A DNA stretch of 20,233 nt, from the NCBI GenBank assembly GCA_001579985.1, contig LRSR01012720.1:1-20233 (forward strand), in the 5' to 3' direction. The notes beneath the pieces were generated by a model. The model had not been told where the DNA came from. It saw only the letters and a program-made list of their open reading frames with translations, and made no database searches. The translations under genes were made by a program, and so were the position numbers. Source of the stretch: Hypsibius dujardini. Lineage: Eukaryota; Tardigrada; Eutardigrada; Parachela; Hypsibiidae. Every line of letters starts with the position of its first letter. Position 1 is the stretch's first letter. Positions 1 to 8,796 of the stretch are shown piece after piece.

Positions 1-1021
1 TTTCACTAGCTAATCAGAAGGGCTGGCTCCCAAGAGAAAGGATTTTGGAATTATAGACCAAGCAGTGAGTATACGTTGGATTTTAGACCGTTGTGAAGTA
101 CACGGTTTCACGTGTTGAGGCTGCACCTCTTTTCCTGTTAGTCAATCATTGTAGAGACCCCTTGAAGTCTAGGATCTTTCCACTAATCCCAAAAAGCAGT
201 TCTTTGACCGTGTGATGGGAGTGTGAGTCAGGCTTCACAATGATTGAGAAAAAACGCACTACTCTACACTAACTGTTCATTCCAGGATGACAGGACTTTC
301 TCGGCTTGCCAACCAAATTCACAAACGATTAGCAGCAGCATAATAGAGAACACACGGGGAATTTACTTAACTTAAATTAAATTACAGGATGAAAAGCCTC
401 GGTACGCTGACACAAGCCACCTTCGTTAGCAGCTTCAGGTGATCGATATTATAAACCAGAACAGGATAGGTGCTTCCTTTTCGTCCTAGTATCTTGTGCT
501 TCCTCTTGAAAAGTTATTTCACTAGAGGAAATGTATTCCGTTGTACGAGGAGGCCTCTACAAAGTCACACCTTTAACGTGAGTAGAGATCCCTGTACAGT
601 TAAGACACAGACACAGACACAGACACAGACACAGACACAGACACAGACACAGACACAGACACAGACACAGACACAGACACAGACACAGGTATCTTTAAAT
701 CAATTGGCATCAGCGAAATATTTTGAAGCACGAAATTATGGCCTATTTTTCGAAAATTGGTCCATAGCTCCGCCGCCTCACCCAAACAAAAGTATACGGC
801 TAATACTAACCGATTCTGTATTGAATTCTCATTGAATAAAAATCAACAATTAATACAAAGATATTTAAATGCAGGTTCCACCATGCGGAGTTTGTTACTG
901 ACTTGCTTTAAGCCAAACAGACGGATGGTTAGTTTATGAAATGTCCACACTCCTCGCACAGCAAAACTTCTCATTAATGGCTGCATAAAACATGCTCAGA
1001 AGAATTATACTAGAATGCGAA
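1..1021. other. Intergenic stretch, no supported gene
   Basis: No ATG-initiated reading frame here has a convincing protein pattern. The longest open frame runs through the hexamer repeat at 604-688 and has no ATG start. This stretch lies downstream of receptor 1, so its 3' UTR could extend into it, but I see no clear polyadenylation signal on the minus strand. Confidence 0.5.
604..688. repeat. (GACACA)n hexamer microsatellite
   Basis: About 14 uninterrupted copies of a six-base unit, GACACA on the plus strand. One frame would read as alternating Gln-Thr and the opposite strand as Val-Ser, but neither frame has an ATG and flanking coding character. I treat it as a non-coding simple repeat. 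It is not a known animal telomere unit. Confidence 0.95.
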
Positions 1022-2515
1022 TCATAATCTATACGCATTTTGGCGTCCATTAAACATTTCCATGTCTATGGCATTATTGGGTGTGGCCACTGCTCTCTGG
1101 CTGGGCGCCACCGGTGCGACTGCTGATGTTCTAGCGCGGTGCCACTGGCAGCGCAGCACAGCTTGAATCCCCTTTTGAAAGAGCTGACTAGTCGCCCAGA
1201 AGAACACCTGCAATCAGACGAGACCCATTAGTTAGGATTATAAATAGTATCAACGAGTAGAGGCGTAGCCGAGGGATATTGCCCTCACTTAATTAATTCG
1301 AATTGTTGCGGGAGGGCGGGCTTTAATTTTTTTTTAAATTCCTGACTAAGTGTGAGGGGGCTTGTAAATTTTTCTTGACCTAAATTAACAAAATGGACTA
1401 AGAGTCATAACTACGCCCCCTAAAATAGGAAACTGGGGAGCTTCAAATTTTCAAACTTTTTCCCATTTGTTATTAAAAAACAAGGTGACCTTCAAATTTT
1501 AAGTTTATCAAAGGCAAGATGCCTGCCCTACAAAAACTGACCCCTCGCCCTCCCCGCAAAAAGTTCATTACGCCGGCTATTAATGCTTAAAAGGTATTTC
1601 AATACTGACCGGGTTAATTGCGCAGAAACTATTTCCGAGCCACATAATAGCCAGCTGGAAACCCAAATCAGTGGTGAACTGCGTTTTGAAGGTACTTTTC
1701 GCAATGATTGGCGGATAGATGGTTAAGCAGTGCCATAAAAACGACAGAAATAACGTTCGCGAAATCTCAAAACGACGCCGCAATGAGCGACTACCGTTTC
1801 TGGCTCGCAAGTCAAACCCAGTTTTTCCCAGTACGATAATGTAACACACACCGATGATCACCGTGGGAAGGTAGTAACCGACGACCAGGGACGCCAACAC
1901 TAAGGCTGAGTTTCCGGTTTGGATGGGAATACAACCCCGGCTTCCAGGGACAAATTTCGAACCTAGCCCAAGGGTGGGAAACATGGCGTGCGTCACGGCT
2001 ATCAGCCAGGGAATAACCAACAAGCAGATTATAGACGATTTTTTCTTAAAAAAATGGAATCGTTGCGGGATGAGGGTGGCAATCAGGCGATGAACCGCGA
2101 CGACTGCTTCCGCATACATTCCACACGAGTAGGCGAGGTAGATGAAGAGGGGTGTGAACTTGCAGAATGTTGAGGATAGTTGCAATTTCGGACCAAGGTA
2201 GACCGGGATGACGGTGAGGGGTACTGCTATGGTGGTGGCGTAAAGGTCGATGGCGATGCATTGGATGAGTAGGACGGAGCTCATTGATTTGCGGAGGGGA
2301 CCGTAAACCGCCATTGCGAGGAGGAGGATGACATTGGCAATGGCTCCGGCTGCGTTGGTCAGTAGGACACCGATGATGAAGAAGAGCAGTTGGTAGTATT
2401 GAAAGGACGGATAGAGGTATGAGACCATCGTCGTGTTAGTTGAGTTGGTATAAAAGTATTTTTCATTCTGCAAATACTGCGTGTTGTTATTCATTTCGGG
2501 AAGTACTACGTTCAT
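1022..2515 (-). CDS. Receptor 1: family A (rhodopsin-like) GPCR, two exons
   Basis: Exons are 2515-1610 and 1207-1022, joined by a 402-base intron (donor GTCAGT, acceptor TTGCAG) that is phase 0, directly after the NP of NPxxY. The spliced protein has 363 residues. Seven hydrophobic segments are visible: TM1 about 42-70, TM2 79-103, TM3 117-145, TM4 161-182, TM5 204-229, TM6 253-272, TM7 284-305. Family marks are Asp90 in TM2, Cys118 and Cys195 for the usual TM3-ECL2 disulfide, HRL at 142-144 in place of DRY, Pro217 in TM5, FLWHC in TM6, and NPVFF followed by a helix-8-like stretch. The N-terminus carries several N-glycosylation sequons (NNT, NST, NTT). By family it is a plasma-membrane receptor signalling through G proteins; its ligand cannot be inferred. 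An alternative ATG lies at 2494. The splice model is inferred from the motif and from agreement with receptors 2 and 3. Confidence 0.82.
1208..1609 (-). other. Receptor 1 intron (phase 0, splits NPxxY)
   Basis: A 402-base GT-AG intron. Reading straight through the donor gives an early stop eight residues after NP, with no helix 8. Splicing to 1207 restores NPVFF and an amphipathic stretch (ATSQLFQKGIQAVLRC). The position and phase match the introns of the two other receptor loci. Confidence 0.75.
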
Positions 2516-3081
2516 GGCTGAAGGTTCGCTAAATGAGAAGCAAATAAATTATGAAGCATTTTGGCGTTAGTGCTTCTAACAGGGTACTGATTAAAGGGAG
2601 GTTGGAACAGCTGCAGGGAATCACGGGATTTTAAGTACAATACTCTCACTCGTGCGTGTCAGCTGGCTTTAAGAACTTTGCATTTAACTCAATTACCAGC
2701 GAGAGAATACGACTTTTCTTTGTTCACTGGCGCGCTGAACCGCATACGTAGACTGAGACGGGACAAATACTGCGGTAGGGATTTTAAAATTTCCGATAAT
2801 TACGATTATTTTCAGAAACAATTAAAGGCAGCAGGTTTGTCTCCGCTTTTTCTTATGTGAATTTGAATTGCGACACATATTTGGGACAAATGAAAGTCGA
2901 AGAGAATGAGACGGCTTCTAATGCGCCATGAACATATCACCTAATCCAAGGAGGGTAGGTGGGTGGTCTGGAACCCCTTGATTACTCACCAGTAAAATAA
3001 GCCCCGCCCTCCAGTATAATTTTGATTGTCTGGGTAGGTGGGTGGTCAAAAAAGGCCATTTTTTTATTACGTATTATATGA
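2516..3081. other. Upstream region of receptor 1
   Basis: This stretch should hold the promoter and 5' UTR of receptor 1. An acceptor-like TCATTTAG lies just upstream of its ATG on the minus strand, so a 5'-UTR intron is possible. The 16-base string GGGTAGGTGGGTGGTC occurs exactly at 2953-2968 and again at 3032-3047. No supported coding region was seen. Confidence 0.4.
2953..3047. repeat. 16-base direct repeat, two exact copies
   Basis: GGGTAGGTGGGTGGTC occurs at 2953-2968 and at 3032-3047, 79 bases apart. A shorter relative (AAGGTAGGTGGGT) occurs near 10722. The function is unknown. Confidence 0.85.
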
Positions 3082-3290
3082 ATGGCGCCTAAACGAAAAA
3101 AAAAGGTACGACTACAGGAACGTAAGGTCAATTACGGGAGGGGCTTGATGAAATCCGCGTAGCCCAGCGGGGAATCTCAGCATCCACCAAGGCCGCAAAG
3201 GCAATGCACAAACAAGGTCGACATCCCGCAGTTGCCCATTCACTTCTGTCCACTGCTAGTCTTCCAGCCTCAGACCGGTCATACGTTTAG
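3082..3290 (+). CDS. Possible small gene or gene remnant, basic N-terminus
   Basis: An ATG at 3082 opens a 26-residue frame beginning MAPKRKKKVRLQER, which stops at 3160-3162. A second open frame covers the stop-bounded stretch up to 3288-3290 and includes LREGLDEIRVAQRGISAS then TKAAKAM. There are two readings. In one, a 59-base GT-AG intron (3122-3180, donor GTAAGG, acceptor CTCAG) joins the frames into a protein of about 48 residues. In the other, the two frames are one older coding sequence broken by a frameshift, and the L..GLDEIR....GIS...AAK pattern would resemble a psq/CENP-B-type helix-turn-helix from a pogo-like element. I cannot decide between them, and it may be nothing. Confidence 0.2.
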
Positions 3291-4697
3291 AAGTTAAGCT
3301 AATACAAAAAGGGAAAAACAGGTAGAATAATACAAAAATATAAATCAAAAGGTAAAAAGAAACAACAAAATGAAATTAGTTAAAGAATTAACACTTATTC
3401 AAGTCGGGACGCTAGGGATATTTGACCAATATATCTTTGCAAGGTATGCAGGAAGAAATAGGAACAGACCTATAGAGGATCGGACTCGTTGTCAAGATCA
3501 ATCAGAAACAGAGGGCGTCCATTCTCGAGTCTACGCGTGATGATTCTTAGATAAAAGCAGAAAACGGCGGAGCAGTCAAGCCAGCTTGAGCACACCGCCG
3601 TTTCCGATCCTGATAGTCATTGTCCCCCTCGCCACCTCCCAATCAATAACTGATGAATTATCTCAGGCCAAAAAACACCCATCCTTCCTGGTGCCCCATC
3701 GTTGAACCACAAATAGTGACCTATGAAGTTTGAGTTTGATGCATCCCTCCTCCCTTTCAAGTCCATCAATATCAACTCAATTCAATTCATTCATTCATTC
3801 ATATCACTTCAATTCAAGTCCATCAATATCAACTCAATTCAATTCATTCATTCATTCATATCACTTCAATTCAAGTCCATCAATATAGCTGACCGGCATG
3901 ATCCTAAGAGAAAAAAGAAATAAATCAAATAATGTAAAGAATAATCTGCAATTTAATGCCATATATGCCTTTATCAAAACTTAATATCTTCATCCTTACA
4001 CTCCTCCGCCAGTCGCTTCAATTGATTCGGAAGTTTCTTAATTTTCTTGATCTTGATTTTACCGTTAGTACGTTGACTTTATCCTTAATACGAACTCTAC
4101 GAAAAAATAAGGCAGTGTACAAACGAAGTAGGAGATAGCTTTTGAAAGTAGTGATTTGTTTCTGAGTCCTTTAGCGGGAAATATGCCGGTGGTGGACCAC
4201 ATGAGACTCAGCCCTGAACCAGTTTTTCTGTTGAGAAGCGCAAATATGGCTTAGCGACATTGTGGCTTAAGTATTTGAACAAGGCGCAAAATCTCCAAAA
4301 ATACTATTACTTGTACAATATACTCGTTTTAATTTTCGCTAATTCTTTGCGTGGCACTTTAACTTCAAGTACAACGTGTATTCTTTCTTTGTGAAGAAAT
4401 ATATTTTGAACGCAGAGGTTACGTTTCCTTTTAGTTTGATCAAAAGCACCAAGCATGTATTTGTTTGTTAAATATTGAACTGTTAACAACCCACATACCC
4501 AATTCTAAGGGACGACCGTAAAGACGGTGGAGCACAGTAACTAACGCGGGATATTGTCCGAAATTTCATTTCAAAACGTCTTTCATGAACTACAATTTAC
4601 GATAACAAGCTTCTTATTTCAAGCAAAATCAGGAATTATTATAAAAGCATTCGTGAATCAACACTCTTTCTATAAACCAAATGGAAAAAGAATAAAA
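3291..4697. other. Intergenic stretch with a short tandem repeat
   Basis: No convincing gene. It holds the 57-base tandem repeat (3757-3886). A short Lys-rich minus-strand frame at about 4049-3982 (…KKLPNQLKRLAEEC…) follows a TACTAAC-like string but has no good polypyrimidine tract or partner exon, so I do not call it. The right end borders the stop codon of receptor 2. Confidence 0.4.
3757..3886. repeat. 57-base tandem repeat, about 2.3 copies
   Basis: Two near-perfect 57-base units and a 15-base start of a third. Each unit contains an internal ATTC run (three tandem TTCA units). Since 57 is a multiple of three, the unit stays open in one plus-strand frame that begins with ATG at 3723 and repeats 19 residues, but the composition is low-complexity and no other support for coding exists. 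Confidence 0.9.
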
Positions 4698-5810
4698 TTA
4701 AGGTCTTTCATTCGATATGTCTTGTTCTCCCGCACGAAATGCTATTGGCACAGCAGAGTTCATCGTGCTCATTTTCCTCTTCGGAAGTGTTTCGATCTCA
4801 AGGCTTGTGGGATCCCGCTGACGGTTGAGATTATGGCCCAGCACCTGAAGCACTCCCATGCGATAATTCTGAGAGACCATTGTGAAAATCGCCTGAATAA
4901 CAAATGGACTTATTTCAATTTCTCAACGTAAAATGTTATTTATCACATGTGGAGGGCGTACCGGATTGAGAGCACTGCAGACGTACTGCAACCCTTTCAG
5001 GCCAAGTTGAGTCAAAGGGCTGGCATTAAAGGTCTCCGGATACAGCAACTGGGTAAGCGATGATGAGAAATTCGAAAGGCAGTACCACAGGAAACACACA
5101 AACAGGACTTTAGACGTTTCATAGCGTCGTAGCAATGCACGTTGACGGAGCACGTCCCCGACCCTTTGTCTCAAGGCAACTTTGGCCTTGATTAAGACCA
5201 CACTGTAGCATAATCCGATCACCATACAAGGCAAATAATTCCCAAGGATTATAATGACGAAACGAAGCTGATCATCGGGTCTCCCAAGTAGACAAGAAGT
5301 CCATGCTCTGGACATCAAATATCGAGCTTTGATTTCAGCGATGGGAAATACATTTAACATCAGCGAAAATAACCACGGAAATAGTATCGTAAAAGTTAAC
5401 ATGATCTTTGCTGTGAAGAATTTATAGCGATAGGGAAAAATGGCGGCAATGAAACGGTTGCAGGCCAACAGCCCATGTGCCCAGTTGTTGGCGAAGAACG
5501 TGAGGTAAACAAATAAACCCCAGCTGCGACAGAAACCTGGCCGCAAACTTCCTCCATCCATGTAGATTATAAGAACCACTCCAGGCTCGATGAGGAGACA
5601 TGTGATGAGGTCATTGATGATGCAGTGTGCTAGGAGAAAGCAGGATGAGGATTTGCGAAGCGGTCGGTAAGTGAGGGTGGCCGCAAAGGTCACACCATTT
5701 GCTGCAGCTCCAAGGAAATTGATGAGGAGTACGAGGATGACCCATGCTACAAGGGAGGTGTGGTATTCGATGTATAATGACACTGCAGAAACCTGAGTCG
5801 AATTGTTCAT
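4698..5810 (-). CDS. Receptor 2: family A GPCR, two exons, intact copy
   Basis: Exons are 5810-4962 and 4892-4698, with a 69-base phase-0 intron between NP and the rest of NPxxY. The spliced protein has 347 residues. It shows seven hydrophobic segments, Asp67 in TM2, Cys94 and Cys173 for the TM3-ECL2 disulfide, NRF at 118-120 replacing DRY, FPYRYKFF in ICL2, Pro194 in TM5, FLWYC in TM6 with no proline at the usual CWxP position, and NPAIF followed by SQNYRMGVLQVL as helix 8. NNST at the N-terminus is an N-glycosylation site. Reading through the intron would stop 12 residues after NP, so the gene looks truncated unless spliced. An acceptor-like TTTACAG lies 20 bases upstream of the ATG and is shared with receptor 3, which suggests a 5'-UTR intron. 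The ligand is unknown. It is probably the functional parent of the duplicated pair. Confidence 0.82.
4893..4961 (-). other. Receptor 2 intron (69 bases, phase 0)
   Basis: The donor is GTACGC directly after AATCCG (Asn-Pro) and the acceptor is TTATTCAG. The equivalent stretch in receptor 3 is 75 bases and differs by small indels. These would be frameshifts if it were coding, but they are harmless inside an intron. Confidence 0.75.
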
Positions 5811-6009
5811 GATAATAAATAACTTTCCCCCTGTAAAGCAATAAAAAAGGAATTGCTGGAAAAAGTCGCAGGAAGGACGGAAAAATCAGTGCTCTCTGTT
5901 CGTGATACTCGCTTATAAATGGCGGGAGATATATTTACCTGATTTTAAATCGAACAAAGCTAAGCTTACAATCCTGCTTGTGTTTTGTTAATTGTTCCCT
6001 CCCATGCAA

Positions 6010-6072
6010 GATCACATTGCGAAAAGGGCGACATCACGCGCTGGTACCTTGATTAAGCAGGCCATCTACAGT
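6010..6072 (+). CDS. Hidden exon candidate, copy 1 (21 codons)
   Basis: The frame GAT-CAC-ATT… encodes DHIAKRATSRAGTLIKQAIY plus Ser. Compared with the duplicate at 10167-10229, seven of 63 bases differ and six of those changes are synonymous (the seventh is Thr to Ile). All are transitions. That pattern is expected of a selected coding exon, not of neutral flank. In this copy an in-frame ATG lies at 6004 and the frame runs on to a TGA near 6109. No family recognised. The other two plus frames and the minus frames do not fit the pattern. Confidence 0.35.
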
Positions 6073-6218
6073 GTTAATTATACGCTCACGTTCTCGAGCC
6101 GTGTCTGAACGGTGAACGAAACACTTTACCGAACCATGCGCGTCAAAACCAAGGCCCGTGATTGATCTATTTGCCTTTTTCGATTGTTGACAGCCCGGTT
6201 GACGTACAGATCAACCAA

Positions 6219-6255
6219 ATGTGATCAGCGAATTTCCGAAATTCACTGATCGCAT
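6219..6255. repeat. Imperfect inverted repeat, 17-base arms
   Basis: Arms 6219-6235 and 6239-6255 are separated by CCG and pair with two non-Watson-Crick positions. The left arm's GTGATCAGC also has a perfect inverted partner, GCTGATCAC, at 6272-6280. It could form a hairpin in RNA or be a relic of a small inverted-repeat element; there is no direct evidence for either. Confidence 0.7.
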
Positions 6256-7054
6256 TTCCTTAACAGCTCCGGCTGATCACTTGTTCAGCCCGTTCGTCAA
6301 AACTTTTTGATACACTTTGTTGATCCATGACAAACGTTGACGACCGCACTGTCGCTAGTGCACTTACCCTGTTGTAATGAGAAGACGACTGCAGATCCCA
6401 CAAGTCACCCTTCTCTCCACTCACCTTCTTTGTCTTAATGTAATTCTATCCCTCTTCCTACATTTGTGGAAGGTTCTCTGCAGCCACAGAAGAAGAGGCA
6501 GAGGTCTCTGTCTCTTGCTCTGTGCTGCAGCTGTCTGTGTCCTCGGTTTCTTCCCGACCAGCTGTCTGCTGTCCCTTCGCATGTACATTGCTCATTGTCC
6601 AGCTTCGTGTTGCCAACTCAGTCCAACATTGAATGCCTGAATGCATTAGTAGTCTGTGTGCCCTATTCCTTCACACAATCAGGCAAAACTTTGATCGGAC
6701 CAGCTGACCCGTCAAAACCGAAACGAAGGGCTAGCATTGGTCTCACTGACGGTACGTGGGCAGAGCAATCAAACGGACCAATAATCAATCTCGAGAAATG
6801 CGACTGACCAGCAACTTATTTTGCAGAACATCATTGGTTAATAAGAGCCATGAAAATTGTTGGTAAAATCGAAGCCGGCTGAAATGAGTCAAAAGCAAAC
6901 ACATGTAAAGACCTGCATTGCTGTCCCCCTCCATAAGGTCTTTTCCATTTTCCGCCGCCGTTGGGCGCAATTTATGAAAATCTCTAAAAATCAAGCAGCA
7001 GTTCGAAGCCTTGTTTGTTTAGTGAAATGAAATGAAATGTGCCCTTCACCCGAA

Positions 7055-7633
7055 TCAATGCAGCTCTCCCCGAGCAGCTTTGATGACGGCCATGTGGAAC
7101 TGCAGAATCTGGAAGTCCTCGGTGTTCCCGTTCGGCCGGTCCGGGTGACATCTCAGCGACAAGGCGTAGTACTTTTGATTGATGTCATGATTTGACGCAG
7201 TCATCTTCACCCCGATGAAGTTGTACGCGTTCTCCAGCGCAGTCTCTTTCGGCACTCCGAACAGCCACTGCGTCATGCGATCGATCACCACATTCGTCCC
7301 CGAGGACGCCATAAATCCGCCCACAATTCCGCCCACCAGGGCGCCGAGCGGTCCGGCCACCAGGCCCCCCAGGGCGGCCCCTCCGGCCCCTCCGGCCCCT
7401 CCGCCCACTCCGGCGCCGATAGTAATTGAGGCGTCGGTGGTGTTTTTCGCGCAGCGAAGGCCCGAGATCTCTCCGCGCCACCACTTGTTGATGTTGTCGC
7501 AGGTTTCTTTACAGAGGAAGATCACGGCCAGCCCGATCATGACATTGTTCGAGCCAGTTTGGCTGACGAAGCTCACGAGTTCGTCCACCGCGGCGTAGAG
7601 GTTTTGTGGGCAGAACTTGGCGATAACCTGCAT
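7055..7633 (-). CDS. Glycine-zipper, C-terminal J-domain protein (DnaJ-like co-chaperone)
   Basis: The protein has 192 residues from the ATG at 7633. The order is an N-terminal helical part (about 1-60, with CKETCDNINKWW), a glycine/alanine-rich hydrophobic stretch (about 72-108) with many GxxxG-type spacings, then a J domain (about 133-190) with HPD at 163-165 in RCHPDRPNGN. J domains stimulate the ATPase of Hsp70 through HPD. The glycine-zipper stretch suggests membrane insertion or self-association, so it may recruit Hsp70 to a membrane. The J domain sits at the C-terminus, unlike classical DnaJ, and no Gly/Phe or zinc-finger region follows. The frame stays open upstream to about 7720 but has no earlier ATG. 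An out-of-frame ATG lies 22 bases before the start, and TGCAG just after the start could be a splice acceptor, so a further 5' exon is possible. The gene sits between the two copies of the receptor duplication. Confidence 0.8.
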   Translation of the reverse strand: MQVIAKFCPQNLYAAVDELVSFVSQTGSNNVMIGLAVIFLCKETCDNINKWWRGEISGLRCAKNTTDASITIGAGVGGGAGGAGGAALGGLVAGPLGALVGGIVGGFMASSGTNVVIDRMTQWLFGVPKETALENAYNFIGVKMTASNHDINQKYYALSLRCHPDRPNGNTEDFQILQFHMAVIKAARGELH

Positions 7634-8539
7634 TTTGGGATAAAATGTCGAAACATGGATTAGCGCTTCTGTCCGTCTGTAGGCCTTTGTCTGTGTCTGG
7701 GATCCAATGCAGCACAAAATCGCTCAGAAATTATGAAATCAGTTCGACTTCTTTTTAAATATAGGTAATAATAAAGCAGCTAAAATATTATTTATGGTGT
7801 TTGGAAACGCGCCGCGTGAGCAATAGCTTGTGCTCATAGCTTGCATAGCGTTGATCCAGAATCAACAGATAATGAGTAGTTTGATTTTAGGAAGAAAGTT
7901 TTGCCGTTTTTCATCTACGCGAAAGAATGTCTAGAAACAAAACTCATTCGGGTGATAGATCTCTTTTATAAAATTAAACTGCGTAACTGTTTGTTATTCA
8001 TGTTTTTAATACCTGGGGACGGGCAAGGAGCGAACTTTTATCTCATGATCTTCTGATTACCTTTTTCTGAACGTATGATTAAATTATTAACTATTTAATG
8101 CGATTTGCTGAAATGCCTGATGTTAAATAAATAATTTTAAGTCGTAATGCCACAACTGATACACGAATTGCGACACAATCTACACTGTTAACTATACCAC
8201 GCTAAGTGGTGCTACGGCATGCTACACAGTGCTACGGCAAGCTACACAGTGCTACGGCACGTCCCTGCCAAGTTGAATTGTTATTGGTGTTCGAGCGAAT
8301 GGGATGATTAGAAGCAATTTGCCTCATTTTTCTTTGTGGAGCCTCCGTAAACGTCGGCCAAACTTAATTTTCCGACTCTCTCCGTCGTTTTTTGAACGAA
8401 TGAATATCGAGAGAAATGATTATTCTAGCGGCATAGGATTACGCTTTATATGTGTCTAGTGTTCAAGAACGGCTCCTCGCGAAATTGGTATTACTTTTTT
8501 GAGTTTATGGAGGGTGGATTAATTGATTGACAGGCTGAT
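7634..8539. other. Intergenic region upstream of the J-domain gene
   Basis: AT-rich, with no supported coding region. It should contain the promoter of the minus-strand J-domain gene. It holds a three-copy 20-base tandem repeat at 8201-8260 and otherwise nothing I can name. Confidence 0.5.
8201..8260. repeat. 20-base tandem repeat, three copies
   Basis: Three consecutive 20-base units ending in GCTACGGCA. The second and third units are identical except for the last base; the first is more diverged in its left half. Confidence 0.9.
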
Positions 8540-8758
8540 ATGCGTTTGTCTTCTTTGACACAACGAATACACGTTGTTTGGTTGATTGCAATCTGCGTCT
8601 CCGCTTGTTTACACACTTTTGGTTTACAGTTGCTGCTGGACTGTAACCGTGCAGCAGCGTTACAAATCTGGAAATCATCCGCTCCGAATTTTGACCGCAC
8701 GTGCACTTTACAATCAGATGATTGTAGGTCAATTTGTAGAAGGAAAAACCAGCCTTAA
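8540..8758 (+). CDS. Possible small secreted cysteine-containing peptide
   Basis: An ATG-started single-exon frame of 72 residues. Residues 1-28 look like a signal peptide: a basic/polar start, then a hydrophobic core (VVWLIAICVSACL) and small residues near the likely cleavage site. The remaining 44 or so residues contain four cysteines (35, 55, 62, 66) and end in a basic tail (CRRKNQP). The ATG has a purine at -3. It ends 38 bases from the tail end of the receptor 3 pseudogene, on the opposite strand. I recognise no family. A frame of this length can arise by chance, so this is a candidate only. Confidence 0.3.
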   Translation: MRLSSLTQRIHVVWLIAICVSACLHTFGLQLLLDCNRAAALQIWKSSAPNFDRTCTLQSDDCRSICRRKNQP

Positions 8759-8796
8759 TTTCTGATCATCTTGCCCACATCATTCCCCCGGCACAT

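Larger units (their letters stand above)
4720..6130. repeat. Duplicated block, copy 1 (receptor 2 and its upstream flank)
   Basis: Clearly homologous, in the same orientation, to about 8860-10296. The match covers both receptor exons, the intron, the presumed promoter side and a 63-base hidden-exon candidate. It fades into dissimilar sequence at both ends. Boundaries are approximate by eye. The copies are separated by about 2.7 kb containing the J-domain gene. Confidence 0.85.
5811..7054. other. Intergenic region between receptor 2 and the J-domain gene
   Basis: The left part is the upstream flank of receptor 2 and belongs to the duplicated block; it holds the hidden-exon candidate at 6010-6072. 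The middle holds an inverted repeat at 6219-6255. Several open frames exist at 6377-6807 on both strands, including an ATG-started Ser/Glu/Thr-rich minus frame at 6646-6458. None has a recognisable domain or supporting splice signals, so I do not call them. Confidence 0.4.

Noticed and set aside
470-835. Open frame with a long Gln-Thr run
   Set aside because: It starts without ATG and its only feature is the translated hexamer microsatellite; the opposite-strand Val-Ser frame has the same cause.
3723-3923. ATG-started frame with a 19-residue repeat
   Set aside because: It is the 57-base tandem repeat read in frame; low complexity and no splice or domain support.
3982-4049. Lys-rich minus-strand terminal exon
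   Set aside because: A TACTAAC-like branch string precedes it, but the acceptor is poor, a stop lies a few codons upstream and there is no partner exon.
4923-5810. Receptor 2 as a single-exon protein ending 12 residues after NP
   Set aside because: This removes part of TM7 and helix 8. The GT-AG intron at a position shared with receptors 1 and 3 gives a complete receptor.
6377-6807. Overlapping ATG-started frames on both strands
   Set aside because: Compositionally biased CT/AG-rich sequence with no recognisable domain, splice logic or duplication support.
7185-7598. Arg/Gly-rich and Pro/Ala-rich frames overlapping the glycine-zipper region
   Set aside because: They are shadows of the GC-rich glycine codons of the J-domain gene.
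7055-7717. A longer J-domain protein starting near 7717
   Set aside because: The extra N-terminal codons contain no ATG; the first in-frame ATG is at 7633.
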